Assembly (NCBI RefSeq): GCF_003993775.1
Contig: NZ_RJRZ01000004.1
Location: forward strand, 186,001 to 250,000
Source: Frigidibacter oleivorans
GTDB lineage: Bacteria; Pseudomonadota; Alphaproteobacteria; Rhodobacterales; Rhodobacteraceae
Direction: 5' to 3'
DNA length: 64,000 nucleotides
Shown here piece by piece: positions 16,588 through 25,594 of this stretch. Position numbers and translations under genes: made by a program. The notes beneath the pieces were generated by a model that was not told where the DNA came from, made no database searches, and saw only the letters and a list, made by a program, of their open reading frames with translations. The number at the start of each line of letters is the position of its first letter. Position 1 is the stretch's first letter.

Positions 16588-18005
16588 AGCAGGATCACCG
16601 TGGCGAGGCCGAGGAAGGCGAAGAAGCCCACCACGTCGGTCATGGTCATCACGAAGGTGCCCGAGGCCAGCGCGGGGTCGAGCTCCATCCGGTCCAGCAG
16701 CAGCGGCACCATCACCCCGGCCAGCGCCGCGACCAGCAGGTTGATGATCATCGCGAGCCCGATCACCACCGCCAGCCAGGGCGAGCCGAAGAAGAGCCAG
16801 CCCACCGTACCCATCGTCACCGCGAAGACGGCGCCGTTGATCAGCCCCACCATCGCCTCGCGCCGCACGACCCGGCCCGCGTTCGAGCCGGTCAGGTTCT
16901 TGGTCGCCAGCGCCCGCACCGCCACGGTCAGCGATTGCGTGCCGGCATTGCCGCCCATCGAGGCGATGATCGGCATCAGCGCGGCCAGCGCCACGATGGC
17001 CTCGATCGTCGCCGAGAATTGCGAGATGACGATGGCCGAGACATTGGCCGTTAGGAGGTTCACCGCCAGCCATGGCGTGCGCTGGCGCACCGTTTCCACC
17101 ACCCCGTCGGAGATCGAGCTGTCCTCGCCCACCCCGGCGAGGCGCAGCACGTCCTCCTCATGTTCCTCGTCCAGCACGTTCATCGCGTCGTCGATGGTGA
17201 TGACGCCCACCAGCCGGTCGTTGTGGTCCACGACCGGGGCCGAGATCAGGTGATACTGGTTGAAGGCATAGGCGACCTCGCCCTCCTCCTGATAGACGCT
17301 GAAGGTGCGGAAACTGTCCTCGGTGATGGTGTTCAGCCGCACGTCCCGGCGCGAGGACAGAAGCTTGCCCAGCGTCACATAGCCGATGGGATGCTGGCGC
17401 GGATCGACCAGCACCACATGGTAGAACTGGTCCGGCAGCCAGTCTTCGGCGCGCAGGAAGTCGATGGTCTCGCCCACGGTCCAGTGTTCGGGGGCGGTCA
17501 CCACCTCGCGCTGCATCAGGCGGCCGGCGGAATATTCCGGATAGGTCAGCGACTGTTCGACGGCGGCCCGGTCCGACTGGTCGAGCGCGCCGAGGATGAT
17601 TTCCTGCTGCGGTTCCTCCAGGTCTTCCAGCAGGTCGACGACATCGTCGGAATCGAGGGTGCGCACCGCCTCGGTCAGGATCTCGCGCGGGAGATGCTCG
17701 ATCACCTCCTCGCGGATCGACTCGTCGATCTCGGACAGGACCTCGCCGTCGATGCCGCGCGGCCACAGCTGCAGCAGCTCGCGCCGCTCGGCCCAGCCGA
17801 TCTGTTCCAGAAGGTCGGCGATGTCGGCCGCGTGCAGGGGCTCGGTCAGCCGTTCCAGCCGTTCGGTGTCGCGGTGTTCGACGGCGTCGAGGATCTCTTG
17901 CACCAGCTCGGGATCGAGCGCGTAGTCCTGTTCCTCGCGCTCCGCCCCCTCGCGCGCGGCATCGCGCGCCTCGATCGGCGGATCCTCGACCTGCTTCTCT
18001 GCCAT
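16584..18005 (-). CDS. mgtE: Magnesium transporter MgtE
   Basis: The 473-aa protein has the MgtE layout: an acidic helical N domain with repeats such as LDSDDVVDLLEDLEEPQQ, two CBS domains (about 170-290), a plug helix and five C-terminal transmembrane helices. The pore signature MGGNAGTQSLTVAVRALA is complete. It conducts Mg2+ inward at the cytoplasmic membrane and is gated by Mg2+ bound to the cytosolic domains. The ATG at 18005 follows AGAAGGGGG; longer forms add unrelated sequence. Confidence 0.95.
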   Translation of the reverse strand: MAEKQVEDPPIEARDAAREGAEREEQDYALDPELVQEILDAVEHRDTERLERLTEPLHAADIADLLEQIGWAERRELLQLWPRGIDGEVLSEIDESIREEVIEHLPREILTEAVRTLDSDDVVDLLEDLEEPQQEIILGALDQSDRAAVEQSLTYPEYSAGRLMQREVVTAPEHWTVGETIDFLRAEDWLPDQFYHVVLVDPRQHPIGYVTLGKLLSSRRDVRLNTITEDSFRTFSVYQEEGEVAYAFNQYHLISAPVVDHNDRLVGVITIDDAMNVLDEEHEEDVLRLAGVGEDSSISDGVVETVRQRTPWLAVNLLTANVSAIVISQFSATIEAIVALAALMPIIASMGGNAGTQSLTVAVRALATKNLTGSNAGRVVRREAMVGLINGAVFAVTMGTVGWLFFGSPWLAVVIGLAMIINLLVAALAGVMVPLLLDRMELDPALASGTFVMTMTDVVGFFAFLGLATVILL

Positions 18006-18118
18006 CGCGCCCCCTTCTGGTTGGCCGGACCTTAGCCGACCGCCCCGGCAGACACTACCCGCGCCGCGGCGGCGAAAGGCAAAATCCGGCCCATCCGGCG
18101 CAATCGCAGGGTTCCACC

Positions 18119-18148
18119 TTGATTTTTTCCCGCGTTTGGCCAAATACA
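18119..18148 (+). promoter_or_regulatory. Candidate promoter of cspA
   Basis: TTGATT, 18 bases, then AATACA lies about 110 bp upstream of the cold-shock gene. The implied leader of about 100 nt would fit cold-shock mRNAs, which often have long structured 5' ends. The match is moderate. Confidence 0.35.
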
Positions 18149-18256
18149 ACGGCGCACCATCTTCGAACTCTGTCCCTTCGGGTGCAGCTACCTTCGATCT
18201 GACGCTGCCGGGCCGCCGCACTTCCGCGGGCGGCACATACGAAAAGGGACAACACG

Positions 18257-18463
18257 ATGGCCAATGGCACCGTGAAATGGTTCAACGCCACCAAAGGCTT
18301 CGGCTTCATCCAGCCGGATGGCGGCTCCAAGGACGTCTTCGTTCACATCAGCGCCGTCGAGCGTTCGGGCATCTCGCAGCTGAACGACGGCGCGAAAGTG
18401 ACCTTCGACATCGAGAAGGGCCGCGACGGCCGGGAATCGGCGATCAACCTGTCGCTGGTCTGA
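18257..18463 (+). CDS. Cold-shock protein, CspA family
   Basis: This 68-aa single cold-shock domain binds single-stranded RNA and DNA and acts as an RNA chaperone. RNP1 (KGFGFIQP) and RNP2 (VFVHIS) are intact, and the protein starts with the usual MANGTVKWFN. An AAAAGGGA ribosome binding site precedes the ATG. It is divergent from mgtE and ends at a strong terminator. Confidence 0.96.
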   Translation: MANGTVKWFNATKGFGFIQPDGGSKDVFVHISAVERSGISQLNDGAKVTFDIEKGRDGRESAINLSLV

Positions 18464-18496
18464 TCGCGGGCCCCTTTGGGGCCTGACGGATTTCGG

Positions 18497-18529
18497 AAGG
18501 GCCGGTGCCTGCGGGGCACCGGCCCTTTT
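18497..18529 (+). terminator. Rho-independent terminator after the cold-shock gene
   Basis: A 13-bp stem, AAGGGCCGGTGCC paired with GGCACCGGCCCTT, with a TGCGG loop, is followed by a T run. It ends 34 bp or so past the cold-shock stop codon. Confidence 0.88.
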
Positions 18530-18554
18530 GCATGCGGCCTCCCGGCGTTTCGCC

Positions 18555-18583
18555 TTGAAATTCCCCGAGGCGGAGAATATATC
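18555..18583 (+). promoter_or_regulatory. Promoter of the toxin-antitoxin pair
   Basis: TTGAAA, exactly 17 bases, then TATATC sits just upstream of the toxin start, a good match to a housekeeping promoter (5/6 and 4/6). The flanking sequence is AT-richer than its surroundings, which is common at autoregulated toxin-antitoxin promoters. Confidence 0.62.
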
Positions 18584-18607
18584 TAAACAGGTATAGCGGA
18601 GGTCGCG

Positions 18608-18955
18608 GTGCCGGAGCGCAGGCTGGTCTGGGTCGCGGACGCAAGAAAGCGGCTGCTGGAATTTCCCAAGCCGGTCAGGGTGCAGGTCGGCTACGCGCTC
18701 GGCGAGGCGCAGCTGGGGCGAAAGGCTGCTTCGGCCAAGCCGATGACAGGTCTGGGCGCGGGCGTGATGGAGATCGTCGCCGACCATGACGGCGACACGT
18801 TCCGCGCCGTCTATGCCGTGAAGCTGGGGGACGACCTCTATGTGCTTCACGCCTTCCAGAAGAAGTCGCGGACGGGCATCGCGACGCCCAAGCACGAGAT
18901 CGATGTGATCAAGACCCGGCTGAAACGGCTGAACGCACAACTGGGGATGTCCTGA
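18608..18955 (+). CDS. RelE/HigB-type toxin (phage-derived Gp49-like family)
   Basis: The 115-aa basic protein contains FRAVYAVKLGDDLYVLHAFQKKSRTGIATPKHEID, the core of the Gp49-like/HigB family (PF05973), ribosome-dependent mRNA interferases. The start is GTG at 18608 with GGAGG just upstream. It precedes its XRE antitoxin, the toxin-first order of higBA loci, and the two genes overlap by one base (TGATG). Toxicity itself is inferred from the family. Confidence 0.85.
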   Translation: MPERRLVWVADARKRLLEFPKPVRVQVGYALGEAQLGRKAASAKPMTGLGAGVMEIVADHDGDTFRAVYAVKLGDDLYVLHAFQKKSRTGIATPKHEIDVIKTRLKRLNAQLGMS

Positions 18956-19311
18956 TGGATCGGAAGGAAGACTTGGAACTGGAACCCGGCAGCGGCAATG
19001 TCTTTGCCGATCTGGGTCTCGAGGACGCGCCGGAGCTCAAGCTGAAGGCCGCTATCGCGGGACAGATCAATTCGATTCTCCTGCATCGGCACCTGACGCA
19101 GATCGAGGCCGCAGACCTGCTGCAGATTCCGCAACCCAAGGTCTCGGCCCTCAAGAACGGCAAGCTGCACGGCTTTTCGCTGGAGAAGTTGCTGGCTCTG
19201 ATGGTCCGGCTGGATCGCAACGTCGAGATCGGCTTCCAAAAGGCGGCCTCCAGCGATCGGGCGGGCTATTTCCTGCACGACGGCAAGCGCCGGATCCAAG
19301 TGGCGACGTGA
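18955..19311 (+). CDS. HigA-type antitoxin, XRE family
   Basis: This 118-aa protein has a helix-turn-helix in LTQIEAADLLQIPQPKVSALKNGKLHGFSLEKL, the XRE type used by antitoxins that bind the toxin and repress the shared promoter. It starts within the toxin stop codon, so translation is coupled. An acidic N-terminus (DRKEDLELEPG) may be the toxin-binding part. The promoter upstream of the toxin is the expected operator site. Confidence 0.85.
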   Translation: MDRKEDLELEPGSGNVFADLGLEDAPELKLKAAIAGQINSILLHRHLTQIEAADLLQIPQPKVSALKNGKLHGFSLEKLLALMVRLDRNVEIGFQKAASSDRAGYFLHDGKRRIQVAT

Positions 19312-19393
19312 TGCGGGGCTGAACGCCCCGCCCCCCTTGCCCGCGCGTGCCCGGCATGGTCCAAGCAGGAGGTAACCGCAGGAACCCCGACCC

Positions 19394-20677
19394 ATGGACC
19401 AGCTGATCCTCGGCCAGACGCTGTCTTTCGCCGGCGACCCCTTCGCCGAGGGGCCGGGCGCGGCGCGGCATCATGCCAGGGGCGGGGTGCTGGTCCGCGA
19501 CGGGCGGATCGTGGCGGTGGGCGACGGGGCGGCGCTGCGGGCGGCGCATCCCGACGCGGCCGTCACCGACATGGGCGCGCGGCTGCTGTCGGCGGGCTTC
19601 GTGGATGCGCATGTGCATTACCCGCAGACGGCGATCGTGGCGTCTTGGGGCAAGCGGCTGATCGACTGGCTGAACAGCTATACCTTCCCCGAGGAGATGC
19701 GCTTCGGCGACCCCGCCCATGCGGCGGCGGTGGCGGAAAACTATCTCGACCTCGCGCTGGCGCATGGCACGACGACGATGTGCAGCTATGCCACCATCCA
19801 TCCCGAAAGCGTCGATGCCTTTTTCGCCGCCGCCCGGGCGCGGGGGCTGCGGGCGCTGGCCGGCAAGACCTGCATGGACCGCAACGCGCCCGAGGGGCTG
19901 CGCGACACCGCGCAGTCGGCCTATGACGACAGCCGGCGGTTGCTGGAGGCCTGGCACGGGGTGGACCGGCTGTCCTATGTGATCACGCCGCGCTTCTCGC
20001 CGACCTCGACGCCCGAACAGCTGATGGTGCTGGGGCAGTTGTGGCGCGAATATCCCGGTTGCCTGATGCAGACGCATCTGAGCGAGCAGACCGACGAGAT
20101 CGACTGGGTGAAGGGCCTGTATCCGCAGGCCCGCGACTATCTGGACACCTATGAGGCGCAGGGCCTGCTGGCCGAGGGCGCGGTCTTCGGCCATGCCATC
20201 CACCTGACGCCCCGCGAACGCGCCCGGCTGCGCGAGACGGGGGCGGCGCTGGTGCATTGCCCGACCTCCAACACCTTCATCGGCTCGGGCCTCTTCGACA
20301 TGGCCGAGCTGAAGGCCGAGGGGCAGCGGATCGGGCTGGCCACCGATACCGGGGGCGGGTCGTCCTTTTCGATGCTGCGCACGATGGCCGCCGCCTATGA
20401 GGTGGGTCAGCTGCGTGGCCGCGCGCTGCACCCGTCGGAACTGTGGTGGCTTGCGACCTGCGGCTCGGCCGGGGCGCTGCGGCTGGACGACCGGATCGGC
20501 AACCTCGCCCCGGGGATGGAGGCCGATATCGTCGCCATCGACCTTGCCTCCACCCCGGCCATCGCGCAGCGCGCGGCCCGGGCGAACAACCTGTGGGAGG
20601 CGCTGTTCCCCACCATCATGATGGGCGACGACCGCGCGGTGGCGGGCGTCTGGATCGCGGGGCAGCGGCGGGGCTGA
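19394..20677 (+). CDS. guaD: Guanine deaminase
   Basis: The 427-aa amidohydrolase converts guanine to xanthine and ammonia in purine catabolism. Zinc ligands appear as DAHVHYPQ (His73, His75), TCMDRNAPEG, QTHLSEQ, GHAIHL and ATDTGGG. PRFSPTSTPEQL and GSGLFDM are typical of guanine deaminases. Length fits the family. It converges with the first SDR gene with only 10 bp between them. Confidence 0.93.
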   Translation: MDQLILGQTLSFAGDPFAEGPGAARHHARGGVLVRDGRIVAVGDGAALRAAHPDAAVTDMGARLLSAGFVDAHVHYPQTAIVASWGKRLIDWLNSYTFPEEMRFGDPAHAAAVAENYLDLALAHGTTTMCSYATIHPESVDAFFAAARARGLRALAGKTCMDRNAPEGLRDTAQSAYDDSRRLLEAWHGVDRLSYVITPRFSPTSTPEQLMVLGQLWREYPGCLMQTHLSEQTDEIDWVKGLYPQARDYLDTYEAQGLLAEGAVFGHAIHLTPRERARLRETGAALVHCPTSNTFIGSGLFDMAELKAEGQRIGLATDTGGGSSFSMLRTMAAAYEVGQLRGRALHPSELWWLATCGSAGALRLDDRIGNLAPGMEADIVAIDLASTPAIAQRAARANNLWEALFPTIMMGDDRAVAGVWIAGQRRG

Positions 20678-20687
20678 CCGGCAGCCG

Positions 20688-21713
20688 CTAGTGCACCGGT
20701 GCGCCGCCCGTCACCCCCAGCGTCAGCCCGGTAATGTAGGACGCCTCGCGGGAAGCGAGAAAGACATAGGCCCCCGCGCATTCGGCGGGCTGGCCGGCGC
20801 GGCCGATGGTGGTGTCGGCGCCGTGGCCGGTCAGCATGTCCATCGGCTTGCCGCAGGACGGTTGCAGCGGCGTCCAGATCGGACCGGGCGCCACGGCATT
20901 GACCCGCACCCCGCCCCGGATCGCCTGTTTCGACAGGCTTTCCACGAAAGCCACCTGCGCGGCCTTGCTGGCGGCATAGTCGGGCAGGCCGGCCGCGGGC
21001 GCGAAGGCCTGGATCGAGGCGGTGACGATGATCGACCCGCCGGGCGGTAGCAGCGGCAGCGCCGCGCGGCAGCTCAGGAAGGTGGACAGCACGTTGACGC
21101 GCAGCACCTCGTCGAACTGGCGGAAGGACACGTCGTCGATCGTGTCCGTCGTCATCTGCATCGAGGCGTTGCAGACCAGCAGGTCGAGCCCGCCCATCAG
21201 CGCCGCCGCCCGGCCAGGCAGCCCCTCGGCCGTTTCGCGTTCCAGCAGGTCGCCGGGGATCAGGTGCAGTTCCGCCCCCTCCTCTGCCGCCAGCGCCGCC
21301 ACCTCCTGCGCATCGGCCTCTTCCGCGGGCAGGTAGGCGATGGTCACCGCCGCGCCCTCGCGCCAGAAGGCGATGGCCACCGCCCGGCCGATGCCGCTGT
21401 CGCCGCCGGTGACCAGCGCCCGGCGGCCCTGCAGCCGTCCCGCGCCGACATAGCTGGTCTCGCCATGATCCGGGCGCGGGTCCATCGCCGCCGTGGCGCC
21501 GGGCGCAGGCTGCGCCTGTTCGGGCCAGGGCGGCCGGGGATAGAGCGTGCGGGGATCGACGAGGCTCGGCACCGGGACCAGCGCCGGGGCCACCGGAACC
21601 TCGGGCGGAGGCTCCGGCGGCGGCGCGCCGGGTTCGGGCAGATCGGGTTCCGGTTCCGGCAGGTCGGGTTCGGGCAAGTCGCCCGGCACGGGCGGATCGC
21701 TGGCGTCGGTCAT
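20688..21713 (-). CDS. Short-chain dehydrogenase/reductase with proline-rich N-terminus
   Basis: The 341-aa protein starts with about 50 residues rich in Pro/Glu (repeated DLPEPE-like blocks), then a DPRTLYPRPPW segment and a classical Rossmann SDR domain: GGDSGIGRA for NAD(P), the catalytic Ser in TASIQ and Tyr-x3-Lys in DYAASKAA. It belongs to the YhdF/glucose-dehydrogenase-like SDRs of unknown substrate. It is paralogous to the next gene, including the DPR-LYPRPP lead and the C-terminal GVTGG-P-H, so the two arose by tandem duplication; the proline-rich part is unique to this copy. Confidence 0.9.
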   Translation of the reverse strand: MTDASDPPVPGDLPEPDLPEPEPDLPEPGAPPPEPPPEVPVAPALVPVPSLVDPRTLYPRPPWPEQAQPAPGATAAMDPRPDHGETSYVGAGRLQGRRALVTGGDSGIGRAVAIAFWREGAAVTIAYLPAEEADAQEVAALAAEEGAELHLIPGDLLERETAEGLPGRAAALMGGLDLLVCNASMQMTTDTIDDVSFRQFDEVLRVNVLSTFLSCRAALPLLPPGGSIIVTASIQAFAPAAGLPDYAASKAAQVAFVESLSKQAIRGGVRVNAVAPGPIWTPLQPSCGKPMDMLTGHGADTTIGRAGQPAECAGAYVFLASREASYITGLTLGVTGGAPVH

Positions 21714-21805
21714 GGGCGTCTCCTTCGGGCAGGCGAGGATGCCGGACCAACGCCCCCCGCCCCGCCGCGTTCCGCCCGTCCCCGCCGTGCCCCCGAGGGG
21801 TGACC

Positions 21806-22723
21806 TCAGTGGATCGGGTTGCCGCCGGTCACGCCCACGATCTCGCCGGTCATGTAACCGGATTCCTGCGTGGCGAGGAACACATAGGTCGAGGCGATTT
21901 CGGCCGGCTGGCCCGGACGTCCGAAGGCCGACTGCTTGCCGAAGTTCTTCAGCTTCTCGGCCGGCTGCCCGTGCGAAGGTTGCAGCGGCGTCCAGAACGG
22001 CCCCGGCGCCACGCCGTTCACGCGGATGCCGCGGTCGGCTAGCTGCGCGGCCAGCGCCTTGGTGAAGCCGATGATTGCGTATTTGGTCATCGCATAGTCC
22101 ATCAGCGTCGGCGAAGGGTCATAGCCCTGGACCGAGGTGGTGTTGATGATCGCGGCGCCGGGCTGCATGTGGTGCAGCGCGGCCTTGGTCAGCCAGAACA
22201 TCGCATGGACATTGGTGCGGAAGGTGGCGTCGAACTGATCGGTGGTGATGTCCTCGATGGACCCTTGCGCCACCTGCTTGCCGGCATTGTTCACCAGCAC
22301 GTCGATCCCGCCCATGATCTCGGCGGCGGTGCTGACCAGCTTCTGGCAGAAGGCCTCGTCGCTGATGTCGCCGGGCAGGGCATCGGCCTTCAGCCCCTCG
22401 CCCCGCAGCAGCTCGACCAGCGAGGTCGCGTCGCGGTCCTCGTCGGGCAGGTGATTGATGACCACATGCGCGCCCTCGCGGGCATAGGCGATGGCCGCGG
22501 CCCGGCCGATGCCGCTGTCGCCACCGGTGATCAGGGCGCGGCGGCCGGTCATCCGGCCGAGGCCCTTGTAGCTGTCCTCGCCGTGATCGGGCACGGGATC
22601 CATCGTCGCGGCCAGCCCGGGTTCGGGCTGCATCGGCGTGTCGAAGGGCGGGCGGGGATAGAGGTCGCGCGGATCGTGCGGTTCGAACTGGTTGTTCGGC
22701 TTGCGGCTTGCGTTCTCGGTCAT
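21806..22723 (-). CDS. Short-chain dehydrogenase/reductase, paralogue of the adjacent SDR
   Basis: This 305-aa SDR has GGDSGIGRAAAIAYAREG, NNAGKQ, the catalytic Ser in NTTSVQ and Tyr-x3-Lys in DYAMTKYA. It carries the short N-terminal lead DPRDLYPRPPFDTP seen in YhdF/YghA-type SDRs. The substrate is unknown; family members reduce aldehydes or sugars and are often stress-induced. It lies 92 bp upstream of its paralogue on the same strand. Confidence 0.91.
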   Translation of the reverse strand: MTENASRKPNNQFEPHDPRDLYPRPPFDTPMQPEPGLAATMDPVPDHGEDSYKGLGRMTGRRALITGGDSGIGRAAAIAYAREGAHVVINHLPDEDRDATSLVELLRGEGLKADALPGDISDEAFCQKLVSTAAEIMGGIDVLVNNAGKQVAQGSIEDITTDQFDATFRTNVHAMFWLTKAALHHMQPGAAIINTTSVQGYDPSPTLMDYAMTKYAIIGFTKALAAQLADRGIRVNGVAPGPFWTPLQPSHGQPAEKLKNFGKQSAFGRPGQPAEIASTYVFLATQESGYMTGEIVGVTGGNPIH

Positions 22724-22836
22724 GGCGGCTCCTTTCGGCTGCTGTCAGCGTCCGAACAGGCAGCCCGCCGGGATGTTTCCGTGAAACCGGGGCTGCCGCC
22801 ACGTCGCCCCCTTCGGCAGAGCACCTCGCCGCGCCG

Positions 22837-24189
22837 CTAGCCGGCGAGCCGCCGCGCCAGCCGGTTCTGCCGCTCGATCACCCGCGGCAGGTCCAGCGTC
22901 GTCATCTGCCCGTCCCGCACCACCTGTCGCCCCTCGACGAAGAGGTGGCGCACCTGCCGCGGCCCCGCCAGCAGCAGCGCCGCCGCATCCCAGCTGCCGG
23001 CGCTGTCGATGCCGGTCACGTCCCAGATCGCCAGATCGGCGCGGAAACCGACGGCAACCTGCCCGATATCGTCGCGCCCCAGCACCCGGGCGCCGCCGCG
23101 CGTGGCGATCTCCAGCGCCTCGCGGGCGCTCATCGCATCGGCGCCCCGCGCCACCCGCTGCAACAGCATCGCCATCCGCGCCTCGGCCGCCAGGTTGCCG
23201 GCATCGTTCGAGGCCGAGCCGTCCACGCCCAGCCCCACCGGCACGCCCGCATCCCGCATCGCCCGCACCGGCGCGACGCCCGAGCCGAGCCGGCAGTTGG
23301 AACAGGGGCAATGCGCGACCCCGGTGCCCGAGCGGGCGAACAGGCCGATCTCGCCCGCGTCCAGCTTCACGCAATGGGCGTGCCAGACATCCGCGCCCGT
23401 CCAGCCCAGATCCTCGGCATACTGGCCGGGACGGCAGCCGAACATCGCCTGCGAATAGCGGATGTCCTCGTCATTCTCGGCCAGATGGGTGTGCAGCCGC
23501 ACGCCCTTGTCCCGCGCCAGCAGCGCCGCATCACGCATCAGGTCGCGGCTGACCGAGAAGGGCGAGCAGGGGGCCACGCCCACCCGCACCATCGCCCCGG
23601 GCGCGGGGTCGTGGAAAGCGTCGATCACGCGGATGCAGTCGGACAGGATCGCGGCCTCGCCCTCGACCAGATCGTCGGGGGGCAGGCCTCCCGCGCTTTC
23701 GCCGATCGACATCGCGCCGCGCGTGGGGTGAAAGCGCAGCCCTGCCTCGGCCGCGGCAGCGATGGTGTCGTCCAGCCGCGCGCCGTTGGGATAGAGGTAG
23801 AGGTGGTCCGAGGTGGTGGAACAGCCGGACAGCGCCAGTTCCGCCAGCCCCGTCTGGGCCGAGACGAACATCTCTTCCGGCCCGAACCGGGCCCAGATCG
23901 GATAAAGCGTCTTCAGCCAGCCGAAGAGCAGCGCGTCCTGCGCCCCCGGAACCGCCCGTGTCAGCGTCTGGTAGAGGTGGTGATGGGTGTTCACCAGCCC
24001 GGGCGTCACCACGCAGCCGCGCGCCTCTACCCGTTCGGCGCCGGGGGCGACCAGCCCCTGCCCGGCAAGGTCATGGCCCACCGCGGCGATCTGCCCGCCC
24101 CGGATCAGGACATCGGCCCCCGCCAGTTCGCGGCCGGCGTCGTCCATGGTCACCACCACATCGGCCCGGCGGATCAGGATGTCGGTCAT
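22837..24189 (-). CDS. 8-oxoguanine deaminase-like amidohydrolase
   Basis: The 450-aa protein is a TRZ/ATZ-type amidohydrolase. Metal ligands are visible in VNTHHHLYQTL (His69, His71), HTHLAEN, WHAHCVKL and GVDGSASND. NTHHHLYQTLTRA and HCPCSN closely match enzymes that deaminate 8-oxoguanine to urate. It would clear oxidised guanine from the pool and complements the guanine deaminase encoded 3 kb away on the other strand. Related chlorohydrolases cannot be excluded. Confidence 0.88.
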   Translation of the reverse strand: MTDILIRRADVVVTMDDAGRELAGADVLIRGGQIAAVGHDLAGQGLVAPGAERVEARGCVVTPGLVNTHHHLYQTLTRAVPGAQDALLFGWLKTLYPIWARFGPEEMFVSAQTGLAELALSGCSTTSDHLYLYPNGARLDDTIAAAAEAGLRFHPTRGAMSIGESAGGLPPDDLVEGEAAILSDCIRVIDAFHDPAPGAMVRVGVAPCSPFSVSRDLMRDAALLARDKGVRLHTHLAENDEDIRYSQAMFGCRPGQYAEDLGWTGADVWHAHCVKLDAGEIGLFARSGTGVAHCPCSNCRLGSGVAPVRAMRDAGVPVGLGVDGSASNDAGNLAAEARMAMLLQRVARGADAMSAREALEIATRGGARVLGRDDIGQVAVGFRADLAIWDVTGIDSAGSWDAAALLLAGPRQVRHLFVEGRQVVRDGQMTTLDLPRVIERQNRLARRLAG

Positions 24190-24301
24190 CGGCGTTCCCC
24201 TGCCCCTTCGGAACGCGCCGGACCCGGCGACAGAAGGGGAAAGGACTCGCCCGGGTCCCGCGCCGTCTAGCGCGGGCCGCCCCCCCGATCAAGCCCGCCG
24301 A

Positions 24302-25105
24302 TCACGCGTTCAGCAGCGCCATCGCCTCGCCATGGATGGCGGCGTTTGCGGCGGCCAGCACCCGTCCGCCGTCGCGTGCCGGCCCCCCCTGCCAGTCGGT
24401 GACAAGGCCGCCTGCGGCCTCGATCACCGCGATAGGGGCGTGGATATCGTAGGGCTGCAGCCCCGCCTCGATCACCAGGTCGATCTGGCCCGCCGCCACC
24501 AGCGCATAGGCATAGCAGTCGGCGCCATAGCGCGTCAGCCGCGCCGCGCGGGACACCCGCGCGAAGGCCCCGGCATCCGCCGGGGTGCCGACCTCGGGGA
24601 AGGTGGTGAACAACGTCGCCCCGGACAGGGGCCGCGCCGCGCGGCAGGCGAGCGTCTGGCGCCCCAGCGGCCCCGTGACCTCGGCCACGCCAAGCCCGCC
24701 TGCGAACCGCTCGCCGATATAGGGCTGGTCGATCAGCCCGAACAGCGGATGCCCGTCCGGCCCCGCGACCGACACCAGCACGCCCCAGACCGGCGTGCCC
24801 GAGATATAGCCGCGCGTGCCGTCGATGGGATCCAGCACCCAGGTCAGGCCGGAGGTGCCCTCGCTGCGGCCGTATTCCTCGCCCAGGATCGCGTCCTCGG
24901 GGCGCAGGCGGGCCAGCACCGCGCGCATCGCCCGTTCGGCGGCGCGGTCGGCCTCGGTCACCGGATCGAAGCGGTGGTCTTCCTTCGTCGCGGCCTCGAG
25001 GTCGCTGCGGCGGAAATACGCCAGCGTCTCGACCCGCGCGACATCGGCGGCGGCATGGGCGGCGGCGATCAGCGCCGCCTTCAGGTCATCCGGGATCACG
25101 GTCAT
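24302..25105 (-). CDS. Inositol monophosphatase family protein, histidinol-phosphatase-like
   Basis: This 267-aa Mg2+-dependent phosphatase has the three family motifs: PVTEADRAAE, GEEYG (Glu76/Glu77) and LDPIDGTRGY (Asp92, Asp95), and DIHAPIAVIEAAGG near the end. LDPIDGTRGYISG points to the HisN-type histidinol phosphatases, the usual solution for step 8 of histidine synthesis in alphaproteobacteria lacking a HisB phosphatase. Start ATG 25105 is preceded by GCGAGG; a TTG at 25117 is possible. Confidence 0.87.
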   Translation of the reverse strand: MTVIPDDLKAALIAAAHAAADVARVETLAYFRRSDLEAATKEDHRFDPVTEADRAAERAMRAVLARLRPEDAILGEEYGRSEGTSGLTWVLDPIDGTRGYISGTPVWGVLVSVAGPDGHPLFGLIDQPYIGERFAGGLGVAEVTGPLGRQTLACRAARPLSGATLFTTFPEVGTPADAGAFARVSRAARLTRYGADCYAYALVAAGQIDLVIEAGLQPYDIHAPIAVIEAAGGLVTDWQGGPARDGGRVLAAANAAIHGEAMALLNA

Positions 25106-25195
25106 CTGGCCTCGCAAGGGTCGTCCCTGCGGTAGCCGGGTCCGGTGGGGGCCGTCAAGCGCGCCGGTCGGGTTCTAAGGTCCGGCCGGCCGTGA

Positions 25196-25561
25196 CTAAG
25201 CTGCCGCGTCCGACAGCACCCGCGCGAGGTCGAACAGCCGGCGCCGCTGCGCCTCGGGGATGGCATAGTAGGAGCGCACCAGTTGCAGCGCCTCCTTGTC
25301 GGCGAGGATGTCGCCCTCGATCTCTTCCGCCGGGGTAGCGCCGCCTTCGAGCCCTTCGAAGAAGAAGGCGATGCTGACGCCCAGAACCTCGGAAATGTCC
25401 CACAGCCGCGATGCCGAAACCCGGTTCATGCCGGTCTCGTATTTCTGGATCTGCTGGAACTTGATGCCCACCCGTTCGGCGAGCTGTTGTTGCGTCATGC
25501 CAATCATCCACCGGCGGTGACGGATGCGCTTGCCGACGTGGATGTCTACCGGATGCTTCAT
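25196..25561 (-). CDS. XRE-family transcriptional regulator
   Basis: The 121-aa DNA-binding protein has an N-terminal helix-turn-helix: VGKRIRHRRWMIGMTQQQLAERVGIKFQQIQKYETGMNRVSASRL. The C-terminal half (FFEGLEGGATPAEEIEGDILADKEALQLVRSYYAIPEAQRRRLFDLARVLS) probably dimerises. This family is common in Rhodobacteraceae, with no assigned target I can name. The ATG at 25561 has a GAAGGAG site. A near-consensus sigma-54 promoter lies just upstream. Confidence 0.9.
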   Translation of the reverse strand: MKHPVDIHVGKRIRHRRWMIGMTQQQLAERVGIKFQQIQKYETGMNRVSASRLWDISEVLGVSIAFFFEGLEGGATPAEEIEGDILADKEALQLVRSYYAIPEAQRRRLFDLARVLSDAAA

Positions 25562-25594
25562 CGTCGCATACTCCTTCGCTTCCACACTAGCTAA

